Positions 1 through 7,980 are shown, counted from the stretch's first letter. The stretch: 13,513 bases of DNA from CAZTLI01 sp964614375 (GCA_964614375.1 CAZTLI010000106.1:1-13513); one strand, 5' to 3'. Program-made: numbers and translations. The notes: generated from the sequence alone by a model not told the origin.

Positions 1-1298
1 CCGCCGCCGATAAAGCCCGTGCCAATGGCGAGGATAAGCCGCTGCTGGGGATTCCGCTGGCGTTAAAAGATGTCCTTTCGACCAGAGGCATCGAAACCAC
101 CTGCGCCTCGAAAATCCTCAAAGGCTATGTGCCGTTGTTCAATGGGACAGCCGTCCAGCGGCTCTATGATGCGGGCATGGTCATGCTGGGCAAGACCAAT
201 ATGGACGAGTTTGCCATGGGGTCATCCACCGAAAATTCGGCCTTTTTCAACACGCACAATCCCTGGGATTTAGAACGTGTGCCCGGTGGCAGCAGTGGCG
301 GCAGTGCAGCAGCAGTCAGCGCACAAATGGCAGCGGGCGCGCTCGGCAGCGATACGGGTGGCAGCATCCGGCAGCCGGGGTCGTATTGTGGTATCACCGC
401 GCTCAAACCCAGCTATGGACGAGTCTCGCGCTATGGATTGATTGCCTTCGGGTCATCACTCGACCAGACCGGCCCCATGACGCGCACGGTAGAAGATGCG
501 GCGCTGATATTGAGTGTGATCGCCGGGCACGATCCGATGGATGCGACGTGCATGGATTTAGCCGTCCCGAACTATCGCGCGGCCTTGCGCGGCGACATCA
601 AAGGGTTAAAGATCGGCATTCCGAAAGAGTATTTTATCGACGGAATGGATGCCGATGTCGAAAAGGCCGTCCGCACCGCGATTCGCCATCTGCAATCGCT
701 CGGCGCAGAAATCATCGACATCAGTCTGCCCCATACCGACTACAGTCTGCCCACGTACTATATCATCGCGCCCGCAGAGGCCAGCGCCAATCTCGCCCGT
801 TATGACGGCATTCGCTTTGGCACGCGCGTGGAAAAAGGCGATGTCATCGAAACCTATAAAGCCACCCGCGGCGAAGGCTTCGGCGCAGAGGTCAAACGCC
901 GCATCATGATTGGCACGTATGCACTGTCAGCCGGCTATTATGACGCCTACTATGGCAAAGCACAGGCCGTCCGCACGCTCATCAAACAGGATTTTGACCA
1001 CGCCTTTAAACAGGTCGATGTGATTGCCGCCCCGGTTACGCCCAATACGGCCTTCAAGATGGGCGAAAATAGCGACGACCCGCTGCAAATGTATCTGATG
1101 GATGTGTTCACGCTGTCGGGCAGTCTGGCGGGTGTGCCGGGATTGAGCGTGCCCTGTGGCTATGACAGCAATGGCCTGCCAATTGGCTTGCAGATTCTCG
1201 GCGCGGCATTTGATGAGGAAACGGTCTTGCGTGTCGGTCATGCCTATCAACAGTCAACGGACTGGCTCTCGCGCAAACCGGCGCTGCTTTCCGATTAG
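1..1298 (+). CDS. gatA: GatA, glutamyl-tRNA(Gln)/aspartyl-tRNA(Asn) amidotransferase subunit A (5' partial)
   Basis: GatA is the glutaminase/amidase subunit of the cytoplasmic GatCAB complex, which converts misacylated Glu-tRNA(Gln) and Asp-tRNA(Asn) to the amidated forms. The reading frame is open from base 3, giving 431 residues plus a TAG stop. The amidase-signature Ser-cisSer-Lys triad is complete: Lys22 of the visible part (ALKDV), the cis-Ser at residue 97 in GGSSGGS, and the nucleophile Ser121 in DTGGSIRQP. The 75- and 24-residue spacings between them match the Staphylococcus enzyme as I remember it, so about 57 N-terminal residues lie off the left edge. ALKPSYGRVSR, SSLDQTGPMTR and the C-terminal GLPIGLQILG are also typical. 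The gene looks intact at its 3' end. The next gene on the same strand begins 74 nt later and is functionally unrelated, so an operon is uncertain. Confidence 0.97.
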   Translation, partial: AADKARANGEDKPLLGIPLALKDVLSTRGIETTCASKILKGYVPLFNGTAVQRLYDAGMVMLGKTNMDEFAMGSSTENSAFFNTHNPWDLERVPGGSSGGSAAAVSAQMAAGALGSDTGGSIRQPGSYCGITALKPSYGRVSRYGLIAFGSSLDQTGPMTRTVEDAALILSVIAGHDPMDATCMDLAVPNYRAALRGDIKGLKIGIPKEYFIDGMDADVEKAVRTAIRHLQSLGAEIIDISLPHTDYSLPTYYIIAPAEASANLARYDGIRFGTRVEKGDVIETYKATRGEGFGAEVKRRIMIGTYALSAGYYDAYYGKAQAVRTLIKQDFDHAFKQVDVIAAPVTPNTAFKMGENSDDPLQMYLMDVFTLSGSLAGVPGLSVPCGYDSNGLPIGLQILGAAFDEETVLRVGHAYQQSTDWLSRKPALLSD

Positions 1299-1372
1299 GG
1301 TGACATCGCTGCGACACCTCTTCCAACAAAATGAATGACTGAAACCGAAATCCAAAAGGACTCACACGCCTC

Positions 1373-2686
1373 ATGACACAGACGTACACAATCGGCATTA
1401 TTGGCGCGGGCGCAACCGGGATGGCTGCGGCATGGGATCTGGCGCGCGCCGGACACACGGTCACGCTGTATGAAGCAGAGGCCACCGTTGGCGGATTGGC
1501 GGCGGGCTTCCGCGATGACTCGTGGGATTGGACGCTGGAAAAGTTCTATCATCACTGGTTCACCACCGATAAAGACATCCTCAATCTCATCGACGAAATC
1601 GGGCACAGCGATAAGGTCATTTTCCCGCGTCCCAAAACCAGCTACTGGATCAATGGCAAGGCCTATCGTTCAGAAATTTCGCCGTCGGCGCTGCTGCTGC
1701 CGCTGTCGCCCCTGGCAAAGCTGCGTTTTGCGCTGGCGGGCGCGTATATCAAATTGACGCCGTTCTGGAAACCGCTGGAAAAAGTCACGGCTGATGCGTG
1801 GATGCGGAAGTATATGGGCGAAGAAGCCTATGGCAAATTTTTTCGTCCGCTGCTCATCGGCAAATTCGCCGAAGACTATGACAAGGTGAGCATGGCGTGG
1901 ATGTGGGCGCGGGTCGTCAAACGCAGCCTCAAATTAGGCACATTCGCGGGTGGCTTTCAGGCGTTTCTGGATACACTGGCAGAGGCGATTGAAGCTAAGG
2001 GCGCGACTATCTGTCTGAACACCCCTGTCGAAGGCATCGGTCAGCAGGATGGCAAGCCGACATTGACCATTAACGGCGAAACCCGCGTCTTCGACCATGT
2101 GATTAGCACGCTGTCGCCCAAAATGATGCTCAAACTGACGGATGGGCTGGCAGACACGGACTACGGCAAGCAGATGGCAGACCTCAAGAGCATCGGCGGG
2201 TTGTGTGTGGTGCTGGCGCTCAAACATCGCCTGATGCACGACGATACCTATTGGCTGAATCTCCCCGCAACCACTGCCGACAAGTCCCAAAGTGAATTTC
2301 CGTTTCTGGCGCTGGTCGAACATACCAATTTTCTCCCGCGTGAACATTATGGCGGCGACCACATTATCTACTGTGGCGATTATGTCCCGCCCGACCACGC
2401 ATATTTCACGATGGACGATGAGGCGCTGGTCGAACGCTTCCTACCCGCGTTGCAGAAGGTCAATCCCGATTTTCAGCGCGATTGGATACGCAAAACGTGG
2501 GTCTGGCGCGCCCCTTATGCCCAGCCCGTACCCGGACTCAATCACAGCGAGCAGATTCCGCCGCTGCAAACGCCGCTTCCCGGCCTGTTCTGGGCGAGTA
2601 TGTCACAGGTCTATCCCTGGGACAGAGGCACAAACTACTCCGTCGAGATGGGTCGCCGCGTCGCAGGTCTGGTGCTGGGTGAATAG
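1373..2686 (+). CDS. NAD(P)/FAD-dependent oxidoreductase, amine-oxidase/protoporphyrinogen-oxidase-like
   Basis: This 437-residue protein has the FAD-binding Rossmann fold of the flavin amine-oxidase superfamily. The dinucleotide motif GAGATG is at residues 11-16, the ribose-binding acidic residue is Glu34 (YEAE), and the following VGGL lies at 39-42. The C-terminal FAD motif is seen as YPWDRGTNYSVEMGRR near residues 416-431. There is no signal peptide or clear membrane span, so it is probably cytoplasmic. The substrate cannot be read from sequence. Relatives are annotated variously as HemG/HemY-like, carotenoid-desaturase-like or UDP-galactopyranose-mutase-like, and often sit beside glycosyltransferases, as a DPM-like gene does here beyond the R-M pair. 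AAAAGGA at 1354-1360 is a plausible though distant (12 nt) ribosome-binding site for the ATG. The stop lies only 3 nt before the restriction gene. Confidence 0.85.
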   Translation: MTQTYTIGIIGAGATGMAAAWDLARAGHTVTLYEAEATVGGLAAGFRDDSWDWTLEKFYHHWFTTDKDILNLIDEIGHSDKVIFPRPKTSYWINGKAYRSEISPSALLLPLSPLAKLRFALAGAYIKLTPFWKPLEKVTADAWMRKYMGEEAYGKFFRPLLIGKFAEDYDKVSMAWMWARVVKRSLKLGTFAGGFQAFLDTLAEAIEAKGATICLNTPVEGIGQQDGKPTLTINGETRVFDHVISTLSPKMMLKLTDGLADTDYGKQMADLKSIGGLCVVLALKHRLMHDDTYWLNLPATTADKSQSEFPFLALVEHTNFLPREHYGGDHIIYCGDYVPPDHAYFTMDDEALVERFLPALQKVNPDFQRDWIRKTWVWRAPYAQPVPGLNHSEQIPPLQTPLPGLFWASMSQVYPWDRGTNYSVEMGRRVAGLVLGE

Positions 2687-2689
2687 ACG

Positions 2690-3502
2690 TTGACAGATAC
2701 CCCATTCGACTCCCGATATTTGCAGATTCTGCTTGAGCGGATTGCCGTTTGTAGAGCCTATAAACCCAAATTTGGTCAGGGCGGACAGGGCATCTCGCTG
2801 GATGAATTTCAGAGCCTTTACGGTGCTGACCCATTCTATACATGGTTTGGGCTGGATAATCCGCTGATGTATGCGGCACACAAAGCCGCTGGAGGCATTA
2901 CATCGGTCTATCGTCAAATTGGCATCGGTGGTGAAGAACTGTTTCGACAACTGCTTCAAGATCATCTTGGTTTGACATCCGAACAAGTCAACTGGTCTTA
3001 TGACATCACATTGAATTCAGGCCGAAGCCGTACCCTTACGCTGGATGCGCGCATAGAACCCGATCACATCACAAATCATCAACAGCGTCAAGTCGTCGTT
3101 CAATGGATGCAAAAGGCTGCCGCTCAACTTGGTTTAGAAAAAACTGTTGCTGGAGCAATGCGCGGTCTCGTCATGGAAGTGCGGCAAGGCTACAAAAGCA
3201 AAGATTCCAAACGTCAAAATGCAGACATGGCAAATGCCGCAGAAGCCTATACACAGGGTTATTTGCCTGTGCTCGTGGTTTTGTCTACACAGATTGATAA
3301 TGATATAGTGGACAGATATGAACGTGGCAAGTGGCTTGTGCTGAGGGGGACGATGCAGGGGGATGATACGTTTTCGACCTATGCTTTCGCTCGCAACGTT
3401 ATTGGCTATGATTTAGCGGCATTTTTTCAAAGAAATGCAGGTCAACTCAAGTCGTTTACACAATCGGTGATGGAAAGTCTATTGAAAGCAGACGATGACT
3501 AA
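2690..3502 (+). CDS. Putative type II restriction endonuclease
   Basis: This 270-residue protein has no family signature that I can name with certainty. Its position directly before, and overlapping by 8 nt, a solitary DNA methyltransferase is the main reason to call it the restriction enzyme. A PD-(D/E)xK-like core can be proposed: Asp119 in TLDARIE, then Glu163 in VMEVRQGYKSKD, with lysines at 169 and 171, followed by the hydrophobic strand PVLVVLS at 193-199. The exact catalytic residues are a guess. The start is TTG at 2690, three bases after the upstream stop and without a good Shine-Dalgarno, so translation may be weak or depend on the upstream gene. No controller (C) protein gene is present. 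Hand-counted lines inside the gene are 42-48% GC against 62% for a line in the preceding gene, suggesting horizontal acquisition. Confidence 0.7.
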   Translation: MTDTPFDSRYLQILLERIAVCRAYKPKFGQGGQGISLDEFQSLYGADPFYTWFGLDNPLMYAAHKAAGGITSVYRQIGIGGEELFRQLLQDHLGLTSEQVNWSYDITLNSGRSRTLTLDARIEPDHITNHQQRQVVVQWMQKAAAQLGLEKTVAGAMRGLVMEVRQGYKSKDSKRQNADMANAAEAYTQGYLPVLVVLSTQIDNDIVDRYERGKWLVLRGTMQGDDTFSTYAFARNVIGYDLAAFFQRNAGQLKSFTQSVMESLLKADDD

Positions 3503-4709
3503 GCAGCGTGCGGACTTAACCTTCAAGGATAATCTCAAACGGGGACGACACGGCTGGGTGCGTCTGACTCCGGCATATTCGGTGAAGGTGGTGCAGCAAA
3601 TTCTCGATAGTCATCCTGAGATTGAGTATATTCTTGACCCCTTCTCCGGCACAGGCACAACCGGATTGGTCGCGGCACAGCGTGGCTTACAGTGTGACCT
3701 GTGGGACATCAATCCGTTTTTAATCTGGTTAGCCAATGTCAAATGTGCGAACTATACACAACAGCAGTTAGAGTCCGTTGAATCAGCGGCAAATCACATC
3801 GTTGCTACAACACGAACACTATCTGAGAATGATAATCTGTGGATGCCGCCAATCAGCAATATCCATCGCTGGTGGTCACGGGAACATTTAGATGTCTTGA
3901 GCAAAATCTTCAGCGCATTGAATACCCACTGCCCCACGGATTGCCCCGAAAGAGATTTGTTGCTTATCGCCTTCTGCCGACTGATTATTCACTGGTCAAA
4001 TGCCGCATTTAATCATCAGTCGATGTCATTTAAAGCGGACTCTGCAATTCAGATGACGCTGTTTGATGCTACCGACGAAATCTATCAATCGTTCACCGAT
4101 GAAGTCCACACAATCACCGCCACAGCTAGCCCACCCATTAAAGGTCAAGTGCAGGCGATACTTCATGATTCGCGTCATCCGCTGCCCACTCACGCACCAT
4201 ACGACGCTGTGATTACGTCGCCACCCTATTGCAATCGCATGAGTTATATTCGTGAACTCCGTCCCTATATGTACTGGTTGGGGTATCTGCAACAGGCGCG
4301 CGCTGCGGGCGAACTGGATTGGACAGCTATTGGCGGGACGTGGGGCATTGCGACCAGCCGCTTGAACGATTGGCACTCTGATGACTATGGGGATATACCC
4401 CAGCTATCGCAAATCGTGAACGCCATTCGTCAGCACAGCGCTGTCTTGAGTCGATACGTTCACAAATATTTTGTAGACATCGCCGCACACTTTAACAATC
4501 TACAGGACAACGTTGTGCCGGGTGGTCGCGTTTTCTATATCATCGGCAACTCGAAGTTCTATGATACGCTTGTGCCTGCTGAGCAAATCTATGCTGAATT
4601 GATGGCACAGTCTGGTTTCATGGATGTGCAAATCAAGACGCTTCGTAAACGCAATTCTAAGAAAGAACTCTACGAATATCTCGTTTCCGCACGAAAATCA
4701 TTTGAATGA
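3495..4709 (+). CDS. Type II DNA methyltransferase, predicted N4-cytosine-specific
   Basis: This 404-residue S-adenosylmethionine-dependent DNA methyltransferase carries motif I as DPFSGTGTTG (residues 48-57), the following acidic motif as WDINPF (70-75), and catalytic motif IV as TSPPY (241-245). A Ser-Pro-Pro-Tyr motif is characteristic of N4-cytosine methylation, whereas adenine enzymes usually have Asn/Asp-Pro-Pro-Tyr. A motif X-like stretch, RLTPAYSVKVV, precedes motif I (23-33). Motif I comes before motif IV with about 185 residues between them, long enough to hold a target-recognition region, so the order looks like the alpha class. Its ATG overlaps the end of the restriction gene, which suggests translational coupling. 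It should protect host DNA at the site cut by the upstream partner. The recognition sequence cannot be deduced here. Like its partner it appears less GC-rich than its neighbours. Confidence 0.92.
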   Translation: MTKQRADLTFKDNLKRGRHGWVRLTPAYSVKVVQQILDSHPEIEYILDPFSGTGTTGLVAAQRGLQCDLWDINPFLIWLANVKCANYTQQQLESVESAANHIVATTRTLSENDNLWMPPISNIHRWWSREHLDVLSKIFSALNTHCPTDCPERDLLLIAFCRLIIHWSNAAFNHQSMSFKADSAIQMTLFDATDEIYQSFTDEVHTITATASPPIKGQVQAILHDSRHPLPTHAPYDAVITSPPYCNRMSYIRELRPYMYWLGYLQQARAAGELDWTAIGGTWGIATSRLNDWHSDDYGDIPQLSQIVNAIRQHSAVLSRYVHKYFVDIAAHFNNLQDNVVPGGRVFYIIGNSKFYDTLVPAEQIYAELMAQSGFMDVQIKTLRKRNSKKELYEYLVSARKSFE

Positions 4710-4727
4710 TTGATGCAATCAAATTCA
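4703..4727. repeat. Dyad symmetry between convergent genes, possible weak bidirectional terminator
   Basis: TGATTG (4707-4712) and CAATCA (4716-4721) form a perfect 6-bp inverted repeat around a 3-nt loop. An outer TGAA/TTCA pair is separated from it by a two-base bulge. The element covers the stop codons of the methyltransferase (+) and the mannosyltransferase (-), which are only 15 nt apart. The stem is AT-rich and lacks a clear T-run on either side, so it is at best a weak intrinsic terminator. Confidence 0.3.
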
Positions 4728-5501
4728 CGTCGGGATGAGGTCTTCGGCGTGGCGCATGGCAGTGGAGAGGTGACGATGGCGCGCCATAATCTGCCAGACA
4801 CGCAGCGAGGCTTCCAGCGCGATTTTGGAGTCCATTTTCGATGTGCCGCGCTGCCGATCCGGGAAGTGGATAGCGACTTCGGCATGTTTATAGCCCAATT
4901 TGCAGGCGATATAGGCCATTTCGACCTGAAACACATAGCCACTAGACCGCACACGCCGCGTCGTATCCATGCCGACGAGCGTAGCGCGTTTCCAGAGACG
5001 ATAACCGCCTGTGGCATCGCGGATGGGAATCTGCAATATTGTCGGCACATACAAACGGTTCGCCCACCAACTGAGCAATTTTCGCAGGAAGCTCCACGAT
5101 TCATCGACACTGCCGCCGGGCACATAGCGCGACCCGATGACAAAATCATGGGTGGGCGCGAGTGCCAGCATCTCGGGGATATAATGGGGTTGATGAGAAA
5201 AGTCAGCATCCATCTGGATGATATAGTCCGCGCCGCGTTGGAGCGCTTCGGCAAATCCCGCGATGTAGGCCGGGCCGAGACCCGCTTTTTCCGTCCGATG
5301 CAGCACATCGATGCGGTTGTCATACCGCGGCGACAGGTCTTCCGCCATTTTGCCTGTGCCATCGGGCGAATTGTCATCGACCACCAGCAAATGCAAATTG
5401 TCCACCGCTAAATTGAACAATGCTTCCGCCAACAGGGGCAGATTTTCGGCTTCGTTATAGGTGGGGACGACGACGATTGTTTTTGGCGCGCTTGCTGACA
5501 T
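4725..5501 (-). CDS. Polyprenyl-phosphate mannosyltransferase, DPM1-type GT2 glycosyltransferase
   Basis: This 258-residue GT-A-fold enzyme should transfer a hexose, most likely mannose from GDP-mannose, to a polyprenyl phosphate on the cytoplasmic membrane face. The resulting lipid donor feeds extracytoplasmic GT-C glycosyltransferases. Diagnostic segments in order are VVPTYNEAENL (11-21), VVDDNSPDGTG (40-50), GLGPAYIAGF (74-83), the metal-binding MDADFSHQP (97-105), GSRYVPGG, DATGGYRLWKR and RSSGYVFQVEM. There is no C-terminal GtrA-like membrane domain, so it resembles the soluble DPM1 form. I chose the ATG at 5501 because a Shine-Dalgarno AGGA lies 5 nt upstream (plus-strand 5507-5510) and the protein then begins directly before the first beta strand. 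An upstream in-frame GTG at 5537 would add 12 unlikely residues. A membrane glycosyltransferase that could use its product is encoded at 7981-10191. Confidence 0.9.
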   Translation of the reverse strand: MSASAPKTIVVVPTYNEAENLPLLAEALFNLAVDNLHLLVVDDNSPDGTGKMAEDLSPRYDNRIDVLHRTEKAGLGPAYIAGFAEALQRGADYIIQMDADFSHQPHYIPEMLALAPTHDFVIGSRYVPGGSVDESWSFLRKLLSWWANRLYVPTILQIPIRDATGGYRLWKRATLVGMDTTRRVRSSGYVFQVEMAYIACKLGYKHAEVAIHFPDRQRGTSKMDSKIALEASLRVWQIMARHRHLSTAMRHAEDLIPT

Positions 5502-5529
5502 GCTGTTCCTATATCCGGTAAAAGCATCA

Positions 5530-5550
5530 ACGCACACCCATGCGGTGCGT
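5530..5550. repeat. Inverted repeat in the leader of the DPM-like gene
   Basis: ACGCAC at 5530-5535 and GTGCGT at 5545-5550 form a perfect 6-bp GC-rich dyad with a 9-nt loop, about 30 nt upstream of the minus-strand ATG. It could be an RNA hairpin or an operator. A chance occurrence is possible. Confidence 0.25.
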
Positions 5551-5565
5551 CATGAGCCTGTTACC

Positions 5566-5594
5566 AGTCTAAATGAGACGATAGGGGGTTTCAA
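5566..5594 (-). promoter_or_regulatory. Candidate sigma70-type promoter for the DPM-like gene
   Basis: Read on the minus strand, TTGAAA (plus 5589-5594) and TAGACT (plus 5566-5571) are separated by exactly 17 nt. This matches the -35 box at 5 of 6 and the -10 box at 4 of 6. Transcription would start near 5559 and give a leader of about 58 nt before the ATG at 5501. The leader would contain a perfect 6-bp inverted repeat, ACGCAC/GTGCGT (5530-5535 and 5545-5550). Confidence 0.4.
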
Positions 5595-5630
5595 GTTAAG
5601 ATTTGCGGGCGCGGTTCACCCTATCGCACA

Positions 5631-5667
5631 CTCGCAAAGCCACCCGCTTTTCGGTATGCTTTGCGGG
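5631..5667 (+). promoter_or_regulatory. Inverted repeat with two competing stems upstream of the Rieske gene
   Basis: CGCAAAGC (5633-5640) and GCTTTGCG (5658-5665) form a perfect 8-bp inverted repeat around 17 nt. It extends to 10 bp with a G-U and a C-G pair. The left arm can instead pair with a nearer GCTTT (5646-5650) as AAAGC/GCTTT with a 5-nt loop, so two exclusive hairpins share one arm. The element ends 35 nt before the ATG at 5703 and covers the possible TTG start at 5661. It may be an operator or a leader RNA structure. Confidence 0.35.
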
Positions 5668-5702
5668 CAGTGGTTCAGGATATAAAGACCTGGCTGTTCA
5701 AC

Positions 5703-6671
5703 ATGATACACGACCCGGTACTCGTCAACGATTGGCATGTGGTCGCGCCCCTTTCGGCCTTAGGCGCGACGGGCATCATCACCGCGCGCCTGTTGGATGA
5801 GCCTATCGTCATCTGGCGGACGGGTGCGCGTCTGATGGCGTGGCAAGATTTATGCCTGCATCGGGGGACGCGCCTGTCGTTGGGCGAGATTCAGGGCGAT
5901 TGTTTGATGTGCCCTTATCATGGTTGGACGTATGATGTGAACGGGCAGTGTGTGGCAATGCCCGCCCATCCCGACCAGCAACCCTCACCCAAAGCCCGCG
6001 TCCAGACCTATCATGTGCAGACGAAATACGATTTGATATGGGTGTGTCCCGGTCAGCCACAGCACGCTATTCCGGCTTTCCCGGAATATGATGACGCGCA
6101 GTTTCGCAACGTGTTGTGTGGCCCCTATCGCTTTCAAGCGGCGGGGACGCGCGTCGTCGAGAATTTCCTCGATGTCGGCCATTTCCCATTCGTGCATGAG
6201 CATATCCTCGGCGTGCGCGAACGGCCTGAGATTGCCGATTATGACGTGGTGACGGACGACGCCGGAATCACCGCCAGCGGCATCACAGTCTGGCAGCCCG
6301 ACCCGGATGGCAGCGGCATCGGCAGAGACGTGACCTATACCTACCGCGTCTATCGCCCCCTGATTGCCTATCTGAGTAAAGATATGGCAGAAGCGGGTTT
6401 CGCGATTTTGTTGATGGTGACGCCTGTCAGCGAATTGGAGAGTCTGGCATGGATGTGGATGGAAATCGACGCCAGCAGTGATGCGCCTGAAGATGAATTG
6501 CGCGCCTTTCAGGACACCATCGCATTGCAGGATGTGCCCATCGTCGAATCGCAGCGTCCCGAACGTTTGCCACTGGATTTACAGGCCGAACTGCATCTGC
6601 GTTCGGATAAAACAGCCATTGCCTATCGCCGCTGGTTGAACACGCTCGGACTCTCATTCGGCACAACCTAG
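5703..6671 (+). CDS. Rieske non-haem iron oxygenase, alpha-subunit-like
   Basis: This 322-residue protein is a ring-hydroxylating-oxygenase-type alpha subunit, using O2 with electrons from a separate reductase to hydroxylate or demethylate a substrate. The Rieske 2Fe-2S ligands are Cys51 and His53 (CLH), then Cys70 and His73 (CPYHGW). The mononuclear iron site follows as Asn154, Asp157, His160 and His165 in ENFLDVGHFPFVH. The length and single-protein context resemble VanA- or phenoxybenzoate-dioxygenase-like enzymes rather than larger NDO-type alpha subunits. No reductase, ferredoxin or beta subunit is encoded nearby, so electron donor and substrate are unknown. I chose ATG 5703 because the protein then begins MIHDPVLVNDWHVVA, as the family often does. 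In-frame TTG 5661 or GTG 5670 would add up to 14 residues, but TTG 5661 lies inside an inverted repeat. Confidence 0.87.
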   Translation: MIHDPVLVNDWHVVAPLSALGATGIITARLLDEPIVIWRTGARLMAWQDLCLHRGTRLSLGEIQGDCLMCPYHGWTYDVNGQCVAMPAHPDQQPSPKARVQTYHVQTKYDLIWVCPGQPQHAIPAFPEYDDAQFRNVLCGPYRFQAAGTRVVENFLDVGHFPFVHEHILGVRERPEIADYDVVTDDAGITASGITVWQPDPDGSGIGRDVTYTYRVYRPLIAYLSKDMAEAGFAILLMVTPVSELESLAWMWMEIDASSDAPEDELRAFQDTIALQDVPIVESQRPERLPLDLQAELHLRSDKTAIAYRRWLNTLGLSFGTT

Positions 6672-6703
6672 CAGATTGACCCTACAGCGCGTTATAACTA
6701 CCG

Positions 6704-6712
6704 TGCTATAGT
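6704..6712 (+). promoter_or_regulatory. Candidate extended -10 promoter for the SGNH gene
   Basis: TGC-TATAGT is a good extended -10 element (TGn plus a hexamer matching TATAAT at 5 of 6). It lies 38 nt before the ATG of the SGNH gene in the 79-nt gap after the Rieske gene. The region at the proper -35 distance is poor, as expected if the extended -10 compensates. It would allow the SGNH and membrane glycosyltransferase genes to be transcribed separately from the oxygenase. Confidence 0.35.
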
Positions 6713-6750
6713 CGGCAGGTGACTCATTCCACTGGAAATCGACAGCAATC

Positions 6751-7980
6751 ATGACCGAATCCGCACCCGAACACGCTCCATCGACCCCGACTCCGCTGTG
6801 GCAAAAGACCCTGCTCATCGTGGGCGGTGTGGCGTTCGCATTTGTGATGGTGGCGGTGGTGCTGACGTTGTTTCCCGGTCTCGTCGGCGCGAATGACCCC
6901 ATCGCGCGCACTGCTGCCGGGACGACGATTGATGTCGAATTCCGCTATAATGATGGCGATTTGTTCGCGTGGATGCCGGGACGGATTCGACCCGTCGAAG
7001 ACAACGCCATTATCGCCGCCTATACGATTGCATGGGATGATGACGGCTTTCGTGTGCCAGCGATGCAGGCCGACCACTATCCAATAATCGTATTTGGCGA
7101 TTCGTTCACCGAAGGCCCCAATGTCGGGATGCCCTGGCCTGATTTGCTGGCGACAACACTGGGTGTCCCTGTGCGGAATTATGGCTATCGCGCCTATGGC
7201 CCGCGCGAGATTGCAATAACCGCGCAAGAAGTAGCAGACCCGGACGCCGAGCCGCCTGCATGGGTGATTTATGCCCATTTTTCCGGCAATGATTTCGCAC
7301 AGGCCAACATACCCGACGACCAGCTCATAGACGAACGCAGCCCGGTCTATCTGATTCCATTTTTAGCCGACCCCAGTCGCAATCGTGATAATGACGCCCC
7401 GCTGAACCCCGACGCACAGTATGATTTCCCGATGCCGGTGATTATCGGCGGCAATTTTTATGAAATGGCGATTCTGGATGCTTACATCTGGTGGCAAATC
7501 GCGCCGGAAACCGGCTTCACGAACAACAATTCCTATCGTTCGATTGCCCGGTCGCTGGATACCGTTAGCGCGACAGTCAGCGACGAAACGTGCCGCGCCC
7601 TGGTCTTCATCCCCACCAAAGGCCAACTCTATTATCGCTATATCCACGATGGGGTGCGCCAGTACATGCGCCAGAATGCCCAGCGTCCGGCGGTACAGGA
7701 AAACGGCAATCTCGACCTCGAACCGTATACCGTTTCCGAAGCAGATGAGCCGGATTTCATACGCCAATTCAACGACCAGCGTGACGCAATGGCGCACATG
7801 GCAGCGGAACAGGGTTGGCACTTCATCGACCTTGTGCCTGCCTTTACGGAGGCCGTCGCCAGCGGCGAACTGCTCTACTATCAATATGACACACACTGGA
7901 ATCAAGCCGGACACGATTTAGCGGCGCGGACAATTGCCGCTGAAATGCGCGCCATTCCCGGCTGTGGGTTAGATGGTTAG
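6751..7980 (+). CDS. Membrane-anchored SGNH hydrolase-like protein, AlgJ/AlgX type
   Basis: This 409-residue protein has one N-terminal membrane span (about residues 19-43: hydrophobic, Gly/Val-rich) preceded by a short Pro-rich segment, so the catalytic part should face outward. The SGNH motifs are present: block I FGDSFTEG with nucleophile Ser118, NYGYRAYG near 143-150, SGND with Asn180, and DTHWN with Asp380 and His382. The Asp-x-His-Trp form is typical of AlgJ/AlgX-like proteins, which acetylate exported polysaccharides. Plain esterase or deacetylase activity is equally possible. The stop is followed without a gap by the next gene, a polytopic glycosyltransferase, so the two are probably co-transcribed and act on the same surface glycan. 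No strong Shine-Dalgarno is seen before the ATG. Confidence 0.83.
   Translation: MTESAPEHAPSTPTPLWQKTLLIVGGVAFAFVMVAVVLTLFPGLVGANDPIARTAAGTTIDVEFRYNDGDLFAWMPGRIRPVEDNAIIAAYTIAWDDDGFRVPAMQADHYPIIVFGDSFTEGPNVGMPWPDLLATTLGVPVRNYGYRAYGPREIAITAQEVADPDAEPPAWVIYAHFSGNDFAQANIPDDQLIDERSPVYLIPFLADPSRNRDNDAPLNPDAQYDFPMPVIIGGNFYEMAILDAYIWWQIAPETGFTNNNSYRSIARSLDTVSATVSDETCRALVFIPTKGQLYYRYIHDGVRQYMRQNAQRPAVQENGNLDLEPYTVSEADEPDFIRQFNDQRDAMAHMAAEQGWHFIDLVPAFTEAVASGELLYYQYDTHWNQAGHDLAARTIAAEMRAIPGCGLDG

Noticed and set aside
5502..5537. GTG-initiated N-terminal extension of the DPM-like protein
   Set aside because: The ATG at 5501 has a Shine-Dalgarno 5 nt upstream and starts right before the conserved fold. 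The extension contains none of the family's conserved sequence.
6676..6698. TTGACC (6676-6681) with TATAAC (6693-6698) as a promoter for the SGNH gene
   Set aside because: The boxes are only 11 nt apart, too close for a sigma70 promoter. The extended -10 at 6704-6712 is a better candidate.
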